From Neoarius graeffei (lineage: Eukaryota; Chordata; Actinopteri; Siluriformes; Ariidae), in contig NC_083592.1 in assembly GCF_027579695.1 (NCBI RefSeq), positions 35,780,714 to 35,844,713 on the forward strand: 64,000 nucleotides of DNA, in the 5' to 3' direction. The notes under the pieces were generated by a model. It saw only the letters and a list, made by a program, of their open reading frames with translations. It did not search any database and was not told the origin of the DNA. Below are positions 20,918-30,698 of the stretch, in pieces. The translations under genes were made by a program, and so were the position numbers. Position 1 is the first letter of the stretch. The number at the start of each line of letters is the position of its first letter.

Positions 20918-22240
20918 ATGACCAACTCAGCAGAGGCTTCTTCAACTGTCTACCCGGCTAACCTTCAGGGAATGATGGCCACGTTAACACGCCTCGGATC
21001 TACCATGGACACTCAGGAACGGACTCTTGCAAGCCAACGTGAGACCCTTGCTCGCCACGAGGTACTGCTTCAGCAAATTGGGAAAGCCCTGGCACAGCTG
21101 ACCCCTCTGTCCCCATCTCCTCCTGCTCCACCATCTGCTCCCGCTCCAGTGCCTCCTGCCATGCTGCCCTCTTCACCTCGCGAGCCCTGCCTTCCTGCAC
21201 CACAGAGGTATGACGGCAAGCACGGAGAGTGCCGGGAGTTCCTTACCCAGTGCCAACTCACCTTTGAGCTCCAGCCTACCACCTACACTATGGATCGCCG
21301 CAAGATTGCCTTTGTGATAACCTTGTTAGCTGGTAAGGCACAAGCTTGGGCAACAGCTATCTGGCAGAGACAGGGATCCGAGTGCTCTGATTTCAAGCTG
21401 TTTATGGAGGAGATGCTTCGTGTCTTCGATCAGGCAGACACCAGTAAGGATGCAGCCAGGAAGCTCATGTCCATCCGGCAAGGAGGAAGCATTGCAGACT
21501 ACGCCATCTCGTTCTGGATGCTCACAGCAGTCAGCGGATGGAATGAGGCTGCCCTGGTTTCAGCCTTCCACCATGGTTTGTCTGACCCCATCAAAGACGG
21601 CCTGGCCTCTATCGGATGCCCAAATGACCTCGAAACTCTGATTTCACATGCTATTCATCTTGACAACAGGATTAGAGAATGCTGCTGTGGCAGCGGGGGC
21701 GTGGTCAAGAGCCGGTCTGTGACAGGAGGGCGGAGTTGGGGAAGGTAAGTGGCAGAATCGCTTCACCTGAGTGTCATTAACCTGTGTTTTGTGTGTGTTC
21801 TCCCCAGTAAACCGCCCTACTTAAGGAGGGAAAGGGAGAGCGGAAGGGAGCTTCTTCCCCGGCAGAGCCAACAGTGTGTGTGTGTGTCTCTGCCTGCTTA
21901 GTTTAAACATTGTTAGACTGAAAAGTTCGGCAATAAAGCCTTCTGAAGAACCTTGATCTCTGTCCTGCCGTCCTCTGTGCTCCACCCACACGCTATTCGC
22001 GCTACAGCCGCCAAGTCCTGAGCCTCCCCGGCCTCACTGCCTCAACATGGAGCCCATCTACCTCCTCCAGTGACTGTCCAGAGCTCATGCAATTGAGCCG
22101 TACTCGCCTCTCCGCATCTGAGAGGGAGTGCAGAAGGAGGGACAAGTGCTGCATCTACTGTGGCAAGCCTGGCCACTTCCGAGCATCATGTCCCGAGCTC
22201 TTGGGAAAAGGACCGCCCCGTCCAGCCGAGGGAGGGTTGT
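20918..22240 (+). pseudogene. Gag of the sushi-like element, split by a solo LTR
   Basis: Gag starts at ATG 20918, two bases after the primer site. The N-terminal part has a coiled-coil-like stretch (QERTLASQRETLARHEVLL) and a proline-rich linker. The capsid region follows: PQRYDGKHGECREFLTQCQL, ITLLAGKAQAWATAIW, and FHHGLSDPIKDGLASI. The solo LTR (21686-22006) cuts the frame after NRIRE. Beyond it the frame resumes and reaches the [14 protein letters not shown] zinc knuckle (first Cys codon 22150). Subtracting the 326 bases of LTR plus duplication restores one continuous frame, so Gag was intact when the LTR landed. The structural protein would package element RNA. This copy cannot make it. 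Confidence 0.9.
21686..22006 (+). repeat. Solo LTR of a Gmr1-like relative (321 bp)
   Basis: It begins TGTGGCAGCGGGGGC and ends in CGCTACA, with an AATAAAG signal near 21933. It aligns along its length with the 318-bp LTR at 16266-16583 read on the other strand. It is flanked by GCTGC (21681-21685) and GCCGC (22007-22011), a 5-bp duplication with one change. No internal region is present, so this is the usual product of LTR-LTR recombination. Confidence 0.92.
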
Positions 22241-23641
22241 GACGGGGCTTACCCTCTCTCCTGAACTTCCTGGCCAAGGAGTCTACATCCTGGTCTCCAT
22301 CTCCTGGGGTGAGTCCATCCACTCTTGCCAGGCCTTGCTAGACTCCGGGGCAGCTGGAAACTTTATGGATGTCCACTTCGCCTGCAGAATCAATGTCCCT
22401 ACTGCTCCTCTTGAAGTTCAATGTCTGTGTCTGCCCTGGATGGCCAAGCTTTAGGTGATGGAAGAGTCACCCAAGTTACTTCTCCAGTCTTTCTCCAGTC
22501 CCAAGGTCACCAAGAAGAAATATCCCTGCACCTGATTCATTCACCAGAGTTCCCGGTGATTCTAGGCCTTCCTTGGCTTACCCGCCACAACCCTCGTATA
22601 GACTGGGTAACAAGCCAGGTTGTGGAATGGGGTCCTGCATGCTATGCCTCTTGTCTGCTCTCTAGCTCTCCTGTGTCTCCTGCCGAGCCTCCTGATCTCA
22701 CCGAGTTATCTCAAGTTCCCACAGAGTACTGGGATCTGAAAGAAGTGTTTAGCAAGAGCAGGGCCACCATTCTTCCTCCGCACCGTGCCTACGACTGTGC
22801 CATCGACTTGCTCCCTGGGGCTACCCCTCCTCGTGGCAGACTGTTTTCCCTCTCTCAGCCAGAATGCAAGGCCATGGAGGAGTACATCAAGGACGCCTTG
22901 GCCTCTGGGTTCATTCGACCCTCCACCTCACCCGCTGGTGCCGGCTTCTTCTTCTTCGGCAAGAAGGATGGGGGGCTCCGGCCGTGTATTGATTACAGGG
23001 GCCTGAACAAGATCACTGTGCGCAACCGCTATCCCCTTCCGCTGATGTCCACAGCGTTCGATCTGCTCCAAGGCACCACTGTCTTCACCAAGTTGGACTT
23101 ACGGAATGCATACCACCTCATCCGCATCCGACAGGGAGATGAGTGGAAGACTGCCTTTAACACCCCGTCTGGGCACTACGAGTACCAAGTTATGCCCTTC
23201 GGACTCACCAATGCGCCAGCAGTGTTTCAGGCCCTTATCAACGACGTCTTGAGGGATTGATCATATCAGTACGTTTTTGTCTACCTCGACAACATCCTAA
23301 TATTTTCCAAGACCGTGCAGGAGTACTGCCACCATGTCCGCCAGGTTCTCAAGAGGCTGCTACAGAACAATCTGTTTGCCAAAGCCCAGAAATGTGAGTT
23401 CCATGTTCCCAAGGTCTCCTTTCTGGGCTTTATTGTATGAACAGGACAACTCCAGATGGATCCAGCCAAGACCCTGGCCGTCCGGGACTGGCCCATTCCC
23501 AAGTCCATTAAAGAAGTTCAGCGGTTCTTAGGGTTTGCTAACTTCTACTGCAAGTTTGTCAGGAACTTCAGTTCTGTCTACACTACACTACACCAGCGAC
23601 CTGGGTTCGATCCCCAGCAAAACCCTAACACTTTGGTATAG
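22240..23641 (+). pseudogene. Protease-reverse transcriptase remnant of the sushi-like element
   Basis: A protease-like segment with ALLDSGAAGNFMD (D-S-G active site) leads to the VILGLPWL strand. A frameshift lies near 22430. Reverse transcriptase follows: [20 protein letters not shown], then [14 protein letters not shown] and [20 protein letters not shown] at 23258-23260 interrupts just before the catalytic box, which reads YLDNILIF instead of YLDD. Another stop follows after KVSFLGFIV. The frame ends in GFANFYCKF and then 3' LTR sequence, so RNase H and integrase are absent. The loss of a catalytic aspartate shows it is dead. Confidence 0.92.
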
Positions 23642-24701
23642 GGAATGCAAAAACCTTTGAAAAAGAAGGAATCCAACGCACTCTTCATATCCAACTATAT
23701 AAAAAAAGCCTTTATTTTACATGGCTATTTCATACAGAAAACATGAACTGAGTAGCAACCCATGCGTAGCGGCACAGACAACCTTCTTCATACCATGTCC
23801 ATACAGTAAATATATGCTACATTTACTGTATGGACATAGTATCAGAAAACAATTTTATTTATAAGCAGTAGCCACATGGACCCATAGGGGACCTATTTTT
23901 TCATGATATGGGCAATTCCATGTAAATGTCAACCTCACCATGCAAAAATAAAGCAACATGTAATACATCAAAACCACTCCCAGAGATATCACCTAGGCCT
24001 GTATTTTACAGATGTGAATAAGTTGAACCAATTTGTAACCAACCTAATATGTCACTGTCAGTCTTTCTTTCTTATAATGTAAACCCCAAGCTAAAATCAA
24101 CTTTGATCATGTACAATTCTATATTATTGCCACAAGCCACAGAAATGTATGCTAAAATCCACAAAACAGCAAAACAATAGCCATCCTAAATATTATTTAA
24201 GAACTTTGATAGTTTTAGCTGATATTTAGAGAGTTTTTCAAAGGGTTATGGTGGTTAAATTGCTGATTTTCTAAACATATGCCATGTCTATTTCAGACGC
24301 GTCACATCCATAACGGAATTTCGTCACATCCATAACGCTGACTTTTCCTTCCGAAACTCTGCATGAAATACAAAATATTTTAAACAAAGATTTTTTAATA
24401 TTCACCTTGGACCCCTCTATCAAATGGATATCTCCATTTCGACATTAGGTTTACAATTTCACAGAGTTTGATAAAAATGTACAGTCACCCAAGAAAAGTG
24501 ATACTTTTTCTGTCACATCCATAACGCATCTTTTATTGGCATTTTCTGGCATTCCCTAGATGTACTATGGGAATTGTTCTTGTTCTATCACTTCTCCAGT
24601 ATGGTACAGCCTTAAAATATGCAACACCTGTTTAAATACTGGGAGACAATAAAACATGCACTGGGTCATTTGTTGCCATTTTGAGTTCAAGTGTCACGTC
24701 C
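23631..24701. other. Unassigned sequence with a repeated 15-mer and a palindrome
   Basis: No gene was seen. Two 17-bp complementary arms (23795-23811 and 23821-23837, ATGTCCATACAGTAAAT and its complement) form a hairpin. GTCACATCCATAACG occurs at 24301-24315, 24323-24337 and 24512-24526. A fourth copy is split by the next LTR element. Confidence 0.6.
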
Positions 24702-25419
24702 TGTGATGGCTCCAGCCACACATGGTAACATCAGCCCTCACTCTTCCAATGCACATTATTAATTTCTTTTGGTACATTATAGATTTGCTGCACATTTTGT
24801 TGTTTGCAGTCACATGTGCTATCATGCTCAAATAACTCAGTTCACATTTTGTTTTATTTATTTATTTTATTAGTTTACTTTCTTTAGCCTTACATTGTTT
24901 TATATGGGTGCACACATTTTAACACTGTAAGGTTATATTATTTGTTTGGCACTAATCATGTGTTTTTTTGTCTTGAGTTACCTGGTTGAGTGTTGGGGGC
25001 GGTCCCTTCCTGTTTGGGTAAAGGCGTGGCTGAGGGCTGAGAAGACCTAAGTCTCGGCGCCGACGAATTGGGCCGTACTATATCTCCCGTGTGCCTGAGG
25101 GGGGAATATGGCCTTAGTTGCTTTGTTCTGTGTTATGATTTAAGCTTATGTATTTAGTTTATCCCCTTTTTGTGTCTTTTGGTTTGGCCAAGCCGATATA
25201 TCTTTCCTTTTGTCTCATTGTGTTAAGTCAGTCTTTGTTTAGTTAAAGTCACGTTAGTTTTGTGTTTTATGTCTTCATACTTTTGTTGATTTATTTTATA
25301 GGCCTAATTTTCAGTTTGTGGCTTTTATTTATCTTTGATCATTTTCTGGGTAATAAAAACCCTTTACTTTGAACTAAACCTCCTTGTGTCCTTATGCCTC
25401 ACTGATCGGTTCCCTCACA
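24702..25419 (+). repeat. 5' LTR (718 bp)
   Basis: It starts TGTGATGGCTCC and ends CCCTCACA, with an AATAAAAACC polyadenylation-type signal near 25352. It is followed two bases later by the primer site. Confidence 0.95.
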
Positions 25420-25421
25420 AC

Positions 25422-25439
25422 TGGTGTCAGAAGTGGGAT
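25422..25439 (+). other. Primer-binding site matching tRNA-Leu
   Basis: TGGTGTCAGAAGTGGGAT lies two bases after the LTR. Its complement ends TTCTGACACCA and matches, by recall, the 3' end of vertebrate tRNA-Leu (CAA isoacceptor). It differs from the tRNA-Phe-type site of the other Gmr1-like element in the window. Confidence 0.8.
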
Positions 25440-25516
25440 CTTCCAGTGACGGACACAGGAGTTTTTTTTCTTTGTTTTTTTTGAAAAAAAAAAAAAAATT
25501 CCCCAACAAAAAGAGA

Positions 25517-28500
25517 ATGATTCGTTCTGGAAGAACAAGAACAAAAGAACAAGAAGCAGCTGCAAGCCAAGCGGCCCAGGAAAAGTCAGCAGATGGCGAT
25601 GTGGGAAGACCTGGAGAATCAGAATGGGAAGAGGCCGAAGATGGAGGTAGAGAACCAACCCTTGCGGACCTGGCGGGCATTCTCCGTGCACACATGGGGC
25701 AGCAGGAGGCTCGAGATGAGAAGCAGAGGGAGATGGTTGCAAGACAAGAACAAAGGTTTAAAGCACTTCAGCACCAGTTTCAGATGCTGCAGCTAGAGGT
25801 ACAAGCTCGAACATCCCCATTACCAACTGACTCTGATCCAGATCTTGAGGCTCCATCCAACAGGCCTCACTTGCAAGCTCAGGTTGAGTCCACATTTATT
25901 GCTGATGCAACTACGACTACAACAGGTCAGGTTCGTCCACGCCATGGGCCTAAATTAGAAAAATTAACTGAAAATGACGATATTGAACATTTTCTCATTA
26001 CATTTGAACATATTGCTGTAGTTTGCCGATGGCCAAAAGTAGATTGGGTTTTTCACTTGATGCCTTTGTTAACTGGTAAGGCTAGAAGTGCTTATGTGCA
26101 TATGGACATTGATGACTCTCTTGAATATGACAAAGTTAAAACAGCTATTCTCTCTAAATATGACATTAACCCTGAGACCTATAGACAAAGATTCCGTTCC
26201 CTAGAGGTGAATCCTGATGAAAGTCCTAAGGAGCTGTATGTGAGGCTTAAGGAGCTCTATGGAAAGTGGATCCAGCCAAAAGGTAAAACAATTCATGATG
26301 TGAGTGAAATGATCATATTGGAGCAGTATTTGAGAATGGTGTCCCCTGAGCTTCAGGTCTGGATTAAAGAGCACGACCCTGCTTCGGCAATGGAGGCTGC
26401 TAGGTTGGCTGATGTCTTTGTGGCGGCACGAAAGAAGGGGCAGCCGTGGAGCCACAATTCATGGAAGACAACAAGAGACAGCCGTAAAACCATCCAGCAG
26501 TACTACCCGAAGCTAGAGGCCAGTGGGGGTAAGCCACTCATAGGAGAGAGTCAATCCATGCCCAAGCCACAAAAGCCAGCCGGTAAGAAACCCATCTGTT
26601 ACCTATGTGGAGTTGAGGGCCACACTAAGCCTATGTGTCCTAAAAACACAGCAAGGTCTCACAATATGTGTGTGGTGCCACGGCCTAGTGTCAATTCAGT
26701 TCATATTAATGAGCAAGATGCTAAGATGATTGATGTCGAAGTTAACGGGACTGTTCTTAAAGCCTTAATTGATACTGGGAGTGGTCAGACCCTGGTGCAC
26801 AGGAAATTTGTGCCTCCTTATATTGTCAGTACCAATGACGCTGTGCCGATTTGCTGTGTGCATGGAGACGAGAAGTGCTATTCCACAGCCGAGATGTACA
26901 TTAGAGTTGAAGATCAAACTTATCTATTGAATGTTGTGGTTGCTGATAATTTGCCTTACCCTGTCGTACTAGGCCGAGATCTCCCAGTGTTGCTTGATTT
27001 GTTGGAATCGGACAAGAACCTGAAGTGTTGTGCTGCTGTCACTAGAGGGCAAGTTAAGAAGTCTAATGAGCATCAGGAGATCCTCAGCACCCTGCCATTT
27101 TACAATCATGAGTTGGAGACAAAACCCAGGAAGTCTCGTAAGACTCGTAGGCAGAGAAGACGGGAGAAATTTCTTCACACAGTGCTGGAACTTCCAACTA
27201 ATGTTGAACCTGAATCACCTCTAGGATTTCAGATACCAGTCGAGATCATTGACATGCAGAAAGGTGATAATTCTTTAGCTCCTCTTTTTCAGAAAATCAG
27301 TAAGGAGGAACAAGGAGCTGATCCGGATGGGAACAAGGAGGCGTACATTCTCCAGAAGGATATCCTCTACCGCCAGCAGGGGTCAGTGTTGCAGCTTGTG
27401 GTCCCCCAAGCAGCTAGAGACATCATATTGCAGCTTGGGCATGCCGTTCCCTGGGCTGGCCACCTGGGTAAGCATAAAACCACAGCTCGCATTAAACGTC
27501 ATTTTCACTGGCCCAGTTTATACAGAGATGTTGCCCAGTACTGCAAAAGTTGTCCAGAATGTCAAATAACATCTTCTAATCTCCCGCCCAGAGCTCCACT
27601 CCAACCGCTCCCCATTATCAGTACGCCATTTGAACGCCTTGGAATGGATATTGTTGGTCCTGTTGAGAAAAGTAAAGCTGGAAACCGATACATGCTGGTC
27701 ATAACAGACTATGCGACCAAGTACCCAGAAGTTTTCCCATTGAAGTCTATAAAAGCCAGATCAGTTGCTTTTTGTCTGGTGCAGTTCTTCTCTAGAATGG
27801 GTTTTCCACGAGAAATTCTTACTGATCGTGGAACTAATTTTATGTCGACTCTCTTAAAACAGGTCTATCATTTGCTGGGAATCAGGAGCTTGAGAACTAC
27901 GCCATACCACCCGCAAAGTGATGGGCTGACAGAACGTTTCAATAAGACCTTGAAGCAGATGCTGAGGAAGTTTGTCAGCAGCAGTGGTACTGATTGGGAC
28001 CTCTGGCTGCCATACCTCTTGTTCGCGTACCGTGAAGTTCCCCAAGCTTCAACGGGTTTCTCTCCTTTTGAACTTCTCTATGGGCATGAGGTCCGAGGGC
28101 CTCTGTCTTTGTTGAGGGAGATCTGGGAGGGTGACCAGGGGAGAGAGAAGGCTGTTAATGTTGTGTCCTATGTTGTCCAGATGCGGGAGCGTTTGCAGAA
28201 GATGAGTGAGCTCGCCCAGGTACATATGGCGGAAGCCCAGCAGCAACAGAAGGGCTGGTATGACCAGAAGGCCCGCCAAAGATCCTTCAGCCCTGGCCAG
28301 AAGGTGTTGGTGCTCCTCCCAAGCAGTGATAGCAAGCTGCTAGCAAAATGGCAAGGCCCATTTGAGGTGCAGAAGAAACTTGGGCCAATGACATATCAGA
28401 TCTCCACTCCAGGTCAGTCATGCCATTGTAGGGTGTTACACGTGAACCTCCTGAAGGAGTGGGTACAGAGACCTGAAAAGAGAACAGATGTAATGCTGGT

Positions 28501-28738
28501 TAGAAGTATACTGGAGGAAGAGGAGGTAGACGATCAGTACTTACCCCCTGCTGGTGATCTGGTGAATTTCGATCTTAGCCACCTCCCAGAGGGTCAGCAG
28601 CTCCAGGTGAGGGCGATCTGCAGTCCTGAGGTGTTCCAGGAGAGACCAGGGAGAACTGATCTTGTTGTCCATAATATTGTTCTTAAAGAAGGTGCTTCTG
28701 CAAAAGTCTCAGTTATAGGATCCCAGAGCGCTTGTTGA
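25517..28738 (+). CDS. Gag-protease-integrase polyprotein of the Gmr1-like element
   Basis: This open frame of 1,073 codons is counted from ATG 25517. The frame is also open upstream through the primer site, but no ATG occurs there. The N-terminus is basic, followed by a glutamine- and glutamate-rich coiled-coil-like stretch and a Gag capsid-like region. The zinc knuckle CYLCGVEGHTKPMC has C361, C364, H369 and C374. Protease D419-T-G is followed by VVLGRD. The integrase zinc-binding residues are H642, H649, C679 and C682. The catalytic core has D711, D770 and E806, with 35 residues between the last two. The tail has KVLVLLPSSDSKLLAKWQGP. The polyprotein would package RNA, cleave itself and insert cDNA. 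Reverse transcriptase is in a separate downstream frame, which is the odd feature. It appears intact. Confidence 0.93.
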   Translation: MIRSGRTRTKEQEAAASQAAQEKSADGDVGRPGESEWEEAEDGGREPTLADLAGILRAHMGQQEARDEKQREMVARQEQRFKALQHQFQMLQLEVQARTSPLPTDSDPDLEAPSNRPHLQAQVESTFIADATTTTTGQVRPRHGPKLEKLTENDDIEHFLITFEHIAVVCRWPKVDWVFHLMPLLTGKARSAYVHMDIDDSLEYDKVKTAILSKYDINPETYRQRFRSLEVNPDESPKELYVRLKELYGKWIQPKGKTIHDVSEMIILEQYLRMVSPELQVWIKEHDPASAMEAARLADVFVAARKKGQPWSHNSWKTTRDSRKTIQQYYPKLEASGGKPLIGESQSMPKPQKPAGKKPICYLCGVEGHTKPMCPKNTARSHNMCVVPRPSVNSVHINEQDAKMIDVEVNGTVLKALIDTGSGQTLVHRKFVPPYIVSTNDAVPICCVHGDEKCYSTAEMYIRVEDQTYLLNVVVADNLPYPVVLGRDLPVLLDLLESDKNLKCCAAVTRGQVKKSNEHQEILSTLPFYNHELETKPRKSRKTRRQRRREKFLHTVLELPTNVEPESPLGFQIPVEIIDMQKGDNSLAPLFQKISKEEQGADPDGNKEAYILQKDILYRQQGSVLQLVVPQAARDIILQLGHAVPWAGHLGKHKTTARIKRHFHWPSLYRDVAQYCKSCPECQITSSNLPPRAPLQPLPIISTPFERLGMDIVGPVEKSKAGNRYMLVITDYATKYPEVFPLKSIKARSVAFCLVQFFSRMGFPREILTDRGTNFMSTLLKQVYHLLGIRSLRTTPYHPQSDGLTERFNKTLKQMLRKFVSSSGTDWDLWLPYLLFAYREVPQASTGFSPFELLYGHEVRGPLSLLREIWEGDQGREKAVNVVSYVVQMRERLQKMSELAQVHMAEAQQQQKGWYDQKARQRSFSPGQKVLVLLPSSDSKLLAKWQGPFEVQKKLGPMTYQISTPGQSCHCRVLHVNLLKEWVQRPEKRTDVMLVRSILEEEEVDDQYLPPAGDLVNFDLSHLPEGQQLQVRAICSPEVFQERPGRTDLVVHNIVLKEGASAKVSVIGSQSAC

Positions 28739-30036
28739 CCGCACTGAAGGGGGAGGTGGATGTCATGCTCTCCCAGGGTGTCATAGAGCCTTCCAGAAGT
28801 GAATGGTGCAACCCAGTAGTCCTTGTGCCAAAAAAGGACGGCAGCATAAGATTCTGCATCGACTTCAGGTATCTCAACTCTGTTTCCCAATTCGATTCTT
28901 ATCCGACGCCAAGGATTGATGACCTGTTAGAACGTCTGGGCAAAGCAAAATTCTTGACTACCATCGATCTTTGTAAGGGCTACTGGCAGGTCCCTCTGTC
29001 TCAGCAGTCACGGGAGCTAACAGCTTTCCGGACTCCGTGGGGGCTGTTTCAGTTCACTGTACTTCCATTTGGGCTCCATGGTGCCGCAGCCAGTTTCCAG
29101 AGGCTGATGGACCAGGTGCTCTGTGATTTTTCTGATTTTGCAGCTGCATATTTGGATGACATAGTCCTTTACAGTAACAGCTGGGACCAGCACCTGGAAC
29201 ATCTGAGCCTTGTCTTGGGACGTCTCCGTTCCGCTGGGCTGACGGTCAATCCGGCCAAGTGCGTCTTTGCAGCGTCTGAGACAGAATACCTGGGCCATAC
29301 GGTGGGGAATGGATCAATAAGACCACAGGTCAGTAAGGTCCAAGCTATTGAGTCATGTCCTCTACCACAGACAAGGAAGCAGCTCCGTTCCTTTCTTGGG
29401 ATGGCTGGCTTCTACCATCGCTTTATCCCTCAGTTCTCCATCAGGGCAGCGCTTCTCACCGACATGACCGGGACTCGGAACCCAAATCAAGTTCAATGGA
29501 TGGAGGAAGCGGTGGCAGCGTTTCATGATATCCGTCAGTCATTGAGTAAGCAGCCAGTGTTGTTTAGTCCTGATTTCAATGATGTCTTCATCTTGCAGAC
29601 TGATGCTTCTGACAGAGGCTTGGGAGCCGTGCTTCTCCAGGGGCCCCCAGAGGATCGCCATCCAATCGCCTACATTAGTGGGAAGCTGTGTCCCCGGGAG
29701 GTCCGGTATTCAACGATAGAAAAGGAGGCGCTGGCTATAAAGTGGGCCCTTGATTCCTTTCGCTATTATCTCCTTGGTAGAGAGTTTATGCTGGAGACGG
29801 ATCATAAGGCGCTCCAGTGGATGGAGAAGATGAAAGATGCCAATGGAAGAATTACCCGATGGTACCTGGCTCTCCAACCATTCCGCTTCTGTATCCGGTA
29901 CATCCCAGGCAAAGAAAATCTGACAGCTGACTATCTCTCTCGCAGTACCAGCGAGAGTCCTGAAGGAGGGGAGTGTGTGATGGCTCCAGCCACACATGGT
30001 AACATCAGCCCTCACTCTTCCAATGCACATTATTAA
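28687..30036 (+). CDS. Reverse transcriptase-RNase H frame of the Gmr1-like element
   Basis: This frame opens after a stop at 28684-28686 and runs to TAA 30034-30036, overlapping the upstream frame by 52 bases in -1 phase. No ATG precedes the conserved start region YRIPERLLTALK, so it is probably made as a fusion by frameshifting, or one base has been lost. Motifs are SEWCNPVVLVPKKDGSIRFC, TIDLCKGYWQVPL, the YLDDIVLY catalytic box (YLDD at 29149-29160), and RNase H with TDASDRGLGAVL, YSTIEKEALAIKW, ETDHKALQW and the late aspartate in LTADYLSR. The last 20 codons run into the 3' LTR. All catalytic residues seem intact. The enzyme would make element cDNA in cytoplasmic particles. Confidence 0.92.
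   Translation, partial: RRCFCKSLSYRIPERLLTALKGEVDVMLSQGVIEPSRSEWCNPVVLVPKKDGSIRFCIDFRYLNSVSQFDSYPTPRIDDLLERLGKAKFLTTIDLCKGYWQVPLSQQSRELTAFRTPWGLFQFTVLPFGLHGAAASFQRLMDQVLCDFSDFAAAYLDDIVLYSNSWDQHLEHLSLVLGRLRSAGLTVNPAKCVFAASETEYLGHTVGNGSIRPQVSKVQAIESCPLPQTRKQLRSFLGMAGFYHRFIPQFSIRAALLTDMTGTRNPNQVQWMEEAVAAFHDIRQSLSKQPVLFSPDFNDVFILQTDASDRGLGAVLLQGPPEDRHPIAYISGKLCPREVRYSTIEKEALAIKWALDSFRYYLLGREFMLETDHKALQWMEKMKDANGRITRWYLALQPFRFCIRYIPGKENLTADYLSRSTSESPEGGECVMAPATHGNISPHSSNAHY
29962..29973 (+). other. Polypurine tract
   Basis: A purine run, GAAGGAGGGGAG, sits immediately upstream of the 3' LTR start (29976). This is the usual site of plus-strand priming. Confidence 0.75.
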
Positions 30037-30693
30037 TTTCTTTTGGTACATTATAGATTTGCTGCACATTTTGTTGTTTGCAGTCACATGTGCTATCATG
30101 CTCAAATAACTCAGTTCACATTTTGTTTTATTTATTTATTTTATTAGTTTACTTTCTTTAGCCTTACATTGTTTTATATGGGTGCACACATTTTAACACT
30201 GTAAGGTTATATTATTTGTTTGGCACTAATCATGTGTTTTTTTGTCTTGAGTTACCTGGTTGAGTGTTGGGGGCGGTCCCTTCCTGTTTGGGTAAAGGCG
30301 TGGCTGAGGGCTGAGAAGACCTAAGTCTCGGCGCCGACGAATTGGGCCGTACTATATCTCCCGTGTGCCTGAGGGGGGAATTTGGCCTTAGTTGCTTTGT
30401 TCTGTGTTATGATTTAAGCTTATGTATTTAGTTTATCCCCTTTTTGTGTCTTTTGGTTTGGCCAAGCCGATATATCTTTCCTTTTGTCTCATTGTGTTAA
30501 GTCAGTCTTTGTTTAGTTAAAGTCACGTTAGTTTTGTGTTTTATGTCTTCATACTTTTGTTGATTTATTTTATAGGCCTAATTTTCAGTTTGTGGCTTTT
30601 ATTTATCTTTGATCATTTTCTGGGTAATAAAAACCCTTTACTTTGAACTAAACCTCCTTGTGTCCTTATGCCTCACTGATCGGTTCCCTCACA
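29976..30693 (+). repeat. 3' LTR (718 bp)
   Basis: It has the same length as the 5' LTR. I see one substitution between them, in the GGAATWTGG stretch. It is followed by the CGTCC duplication and then ATAACGCTGG, which completes the interrupted host 15-mer. Confidence 0.95.
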
Positions 30694-30698
30694 CGTCC

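Larger units (their letters stand above)
20280..23630 (+). mobile_element. Sushi-like Ty3/Gypsy (chromovirus-type) element, internally deleted
   Basis: The element starts TGTTAGG and ends CCTAACA, flanked by a perfect 5-bp duplication CTTTG (20275-20279 and 23631-23635). It contains a 625-bp 5' LTR, a Gag with a CCHC knuckle, protease and the first part of reverse transcriptase. It then jumps to the last 45 bp of the 3' LTR (23586-23630, matching 20860-20904). RNase H, integrase and most of the 3' LTR are gone. A solo LTR of a Gmr1-like relative interrupts Gag. The Gag and reverse transcriptase wording matches the sushi group of fish elements, the lineage related to mammalian PEG10/RTL genes. 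Confidence 0.92.
24702..30693 (+). mobile_element. Gmr1-like LTR retrotransposon, nearly intact
   Basis: This 5,992-bp element has two 718-bp LTRs that I find identical except at one base (GGAATATGG versus GGAATTTGG). It is flanked by a perfect 5-bp duplication, CGTCC (24697-24701 and 30694-30698). The coding order is Gag, protease, integrase, then reverse transcriptase and RNase H, which is the Gmr1 arrangement and not the usual Ty3/Gypsy order. Two long open frames cover it, overlapping in a -1 relation. All catalytic residues I can check are present. The matching LTRs and open frames indicate recent insertion. Confidence 0.95.

Noticed and set aside
25424..25516. Upstream extension of the Gag frame from a GTG inside the primer site
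   Set aside because: There is no ATG in this stretch, it overlaps the primer-binding site, and it includes a long lysine run from an A tract. The ATG at 25517 is the plausible start.
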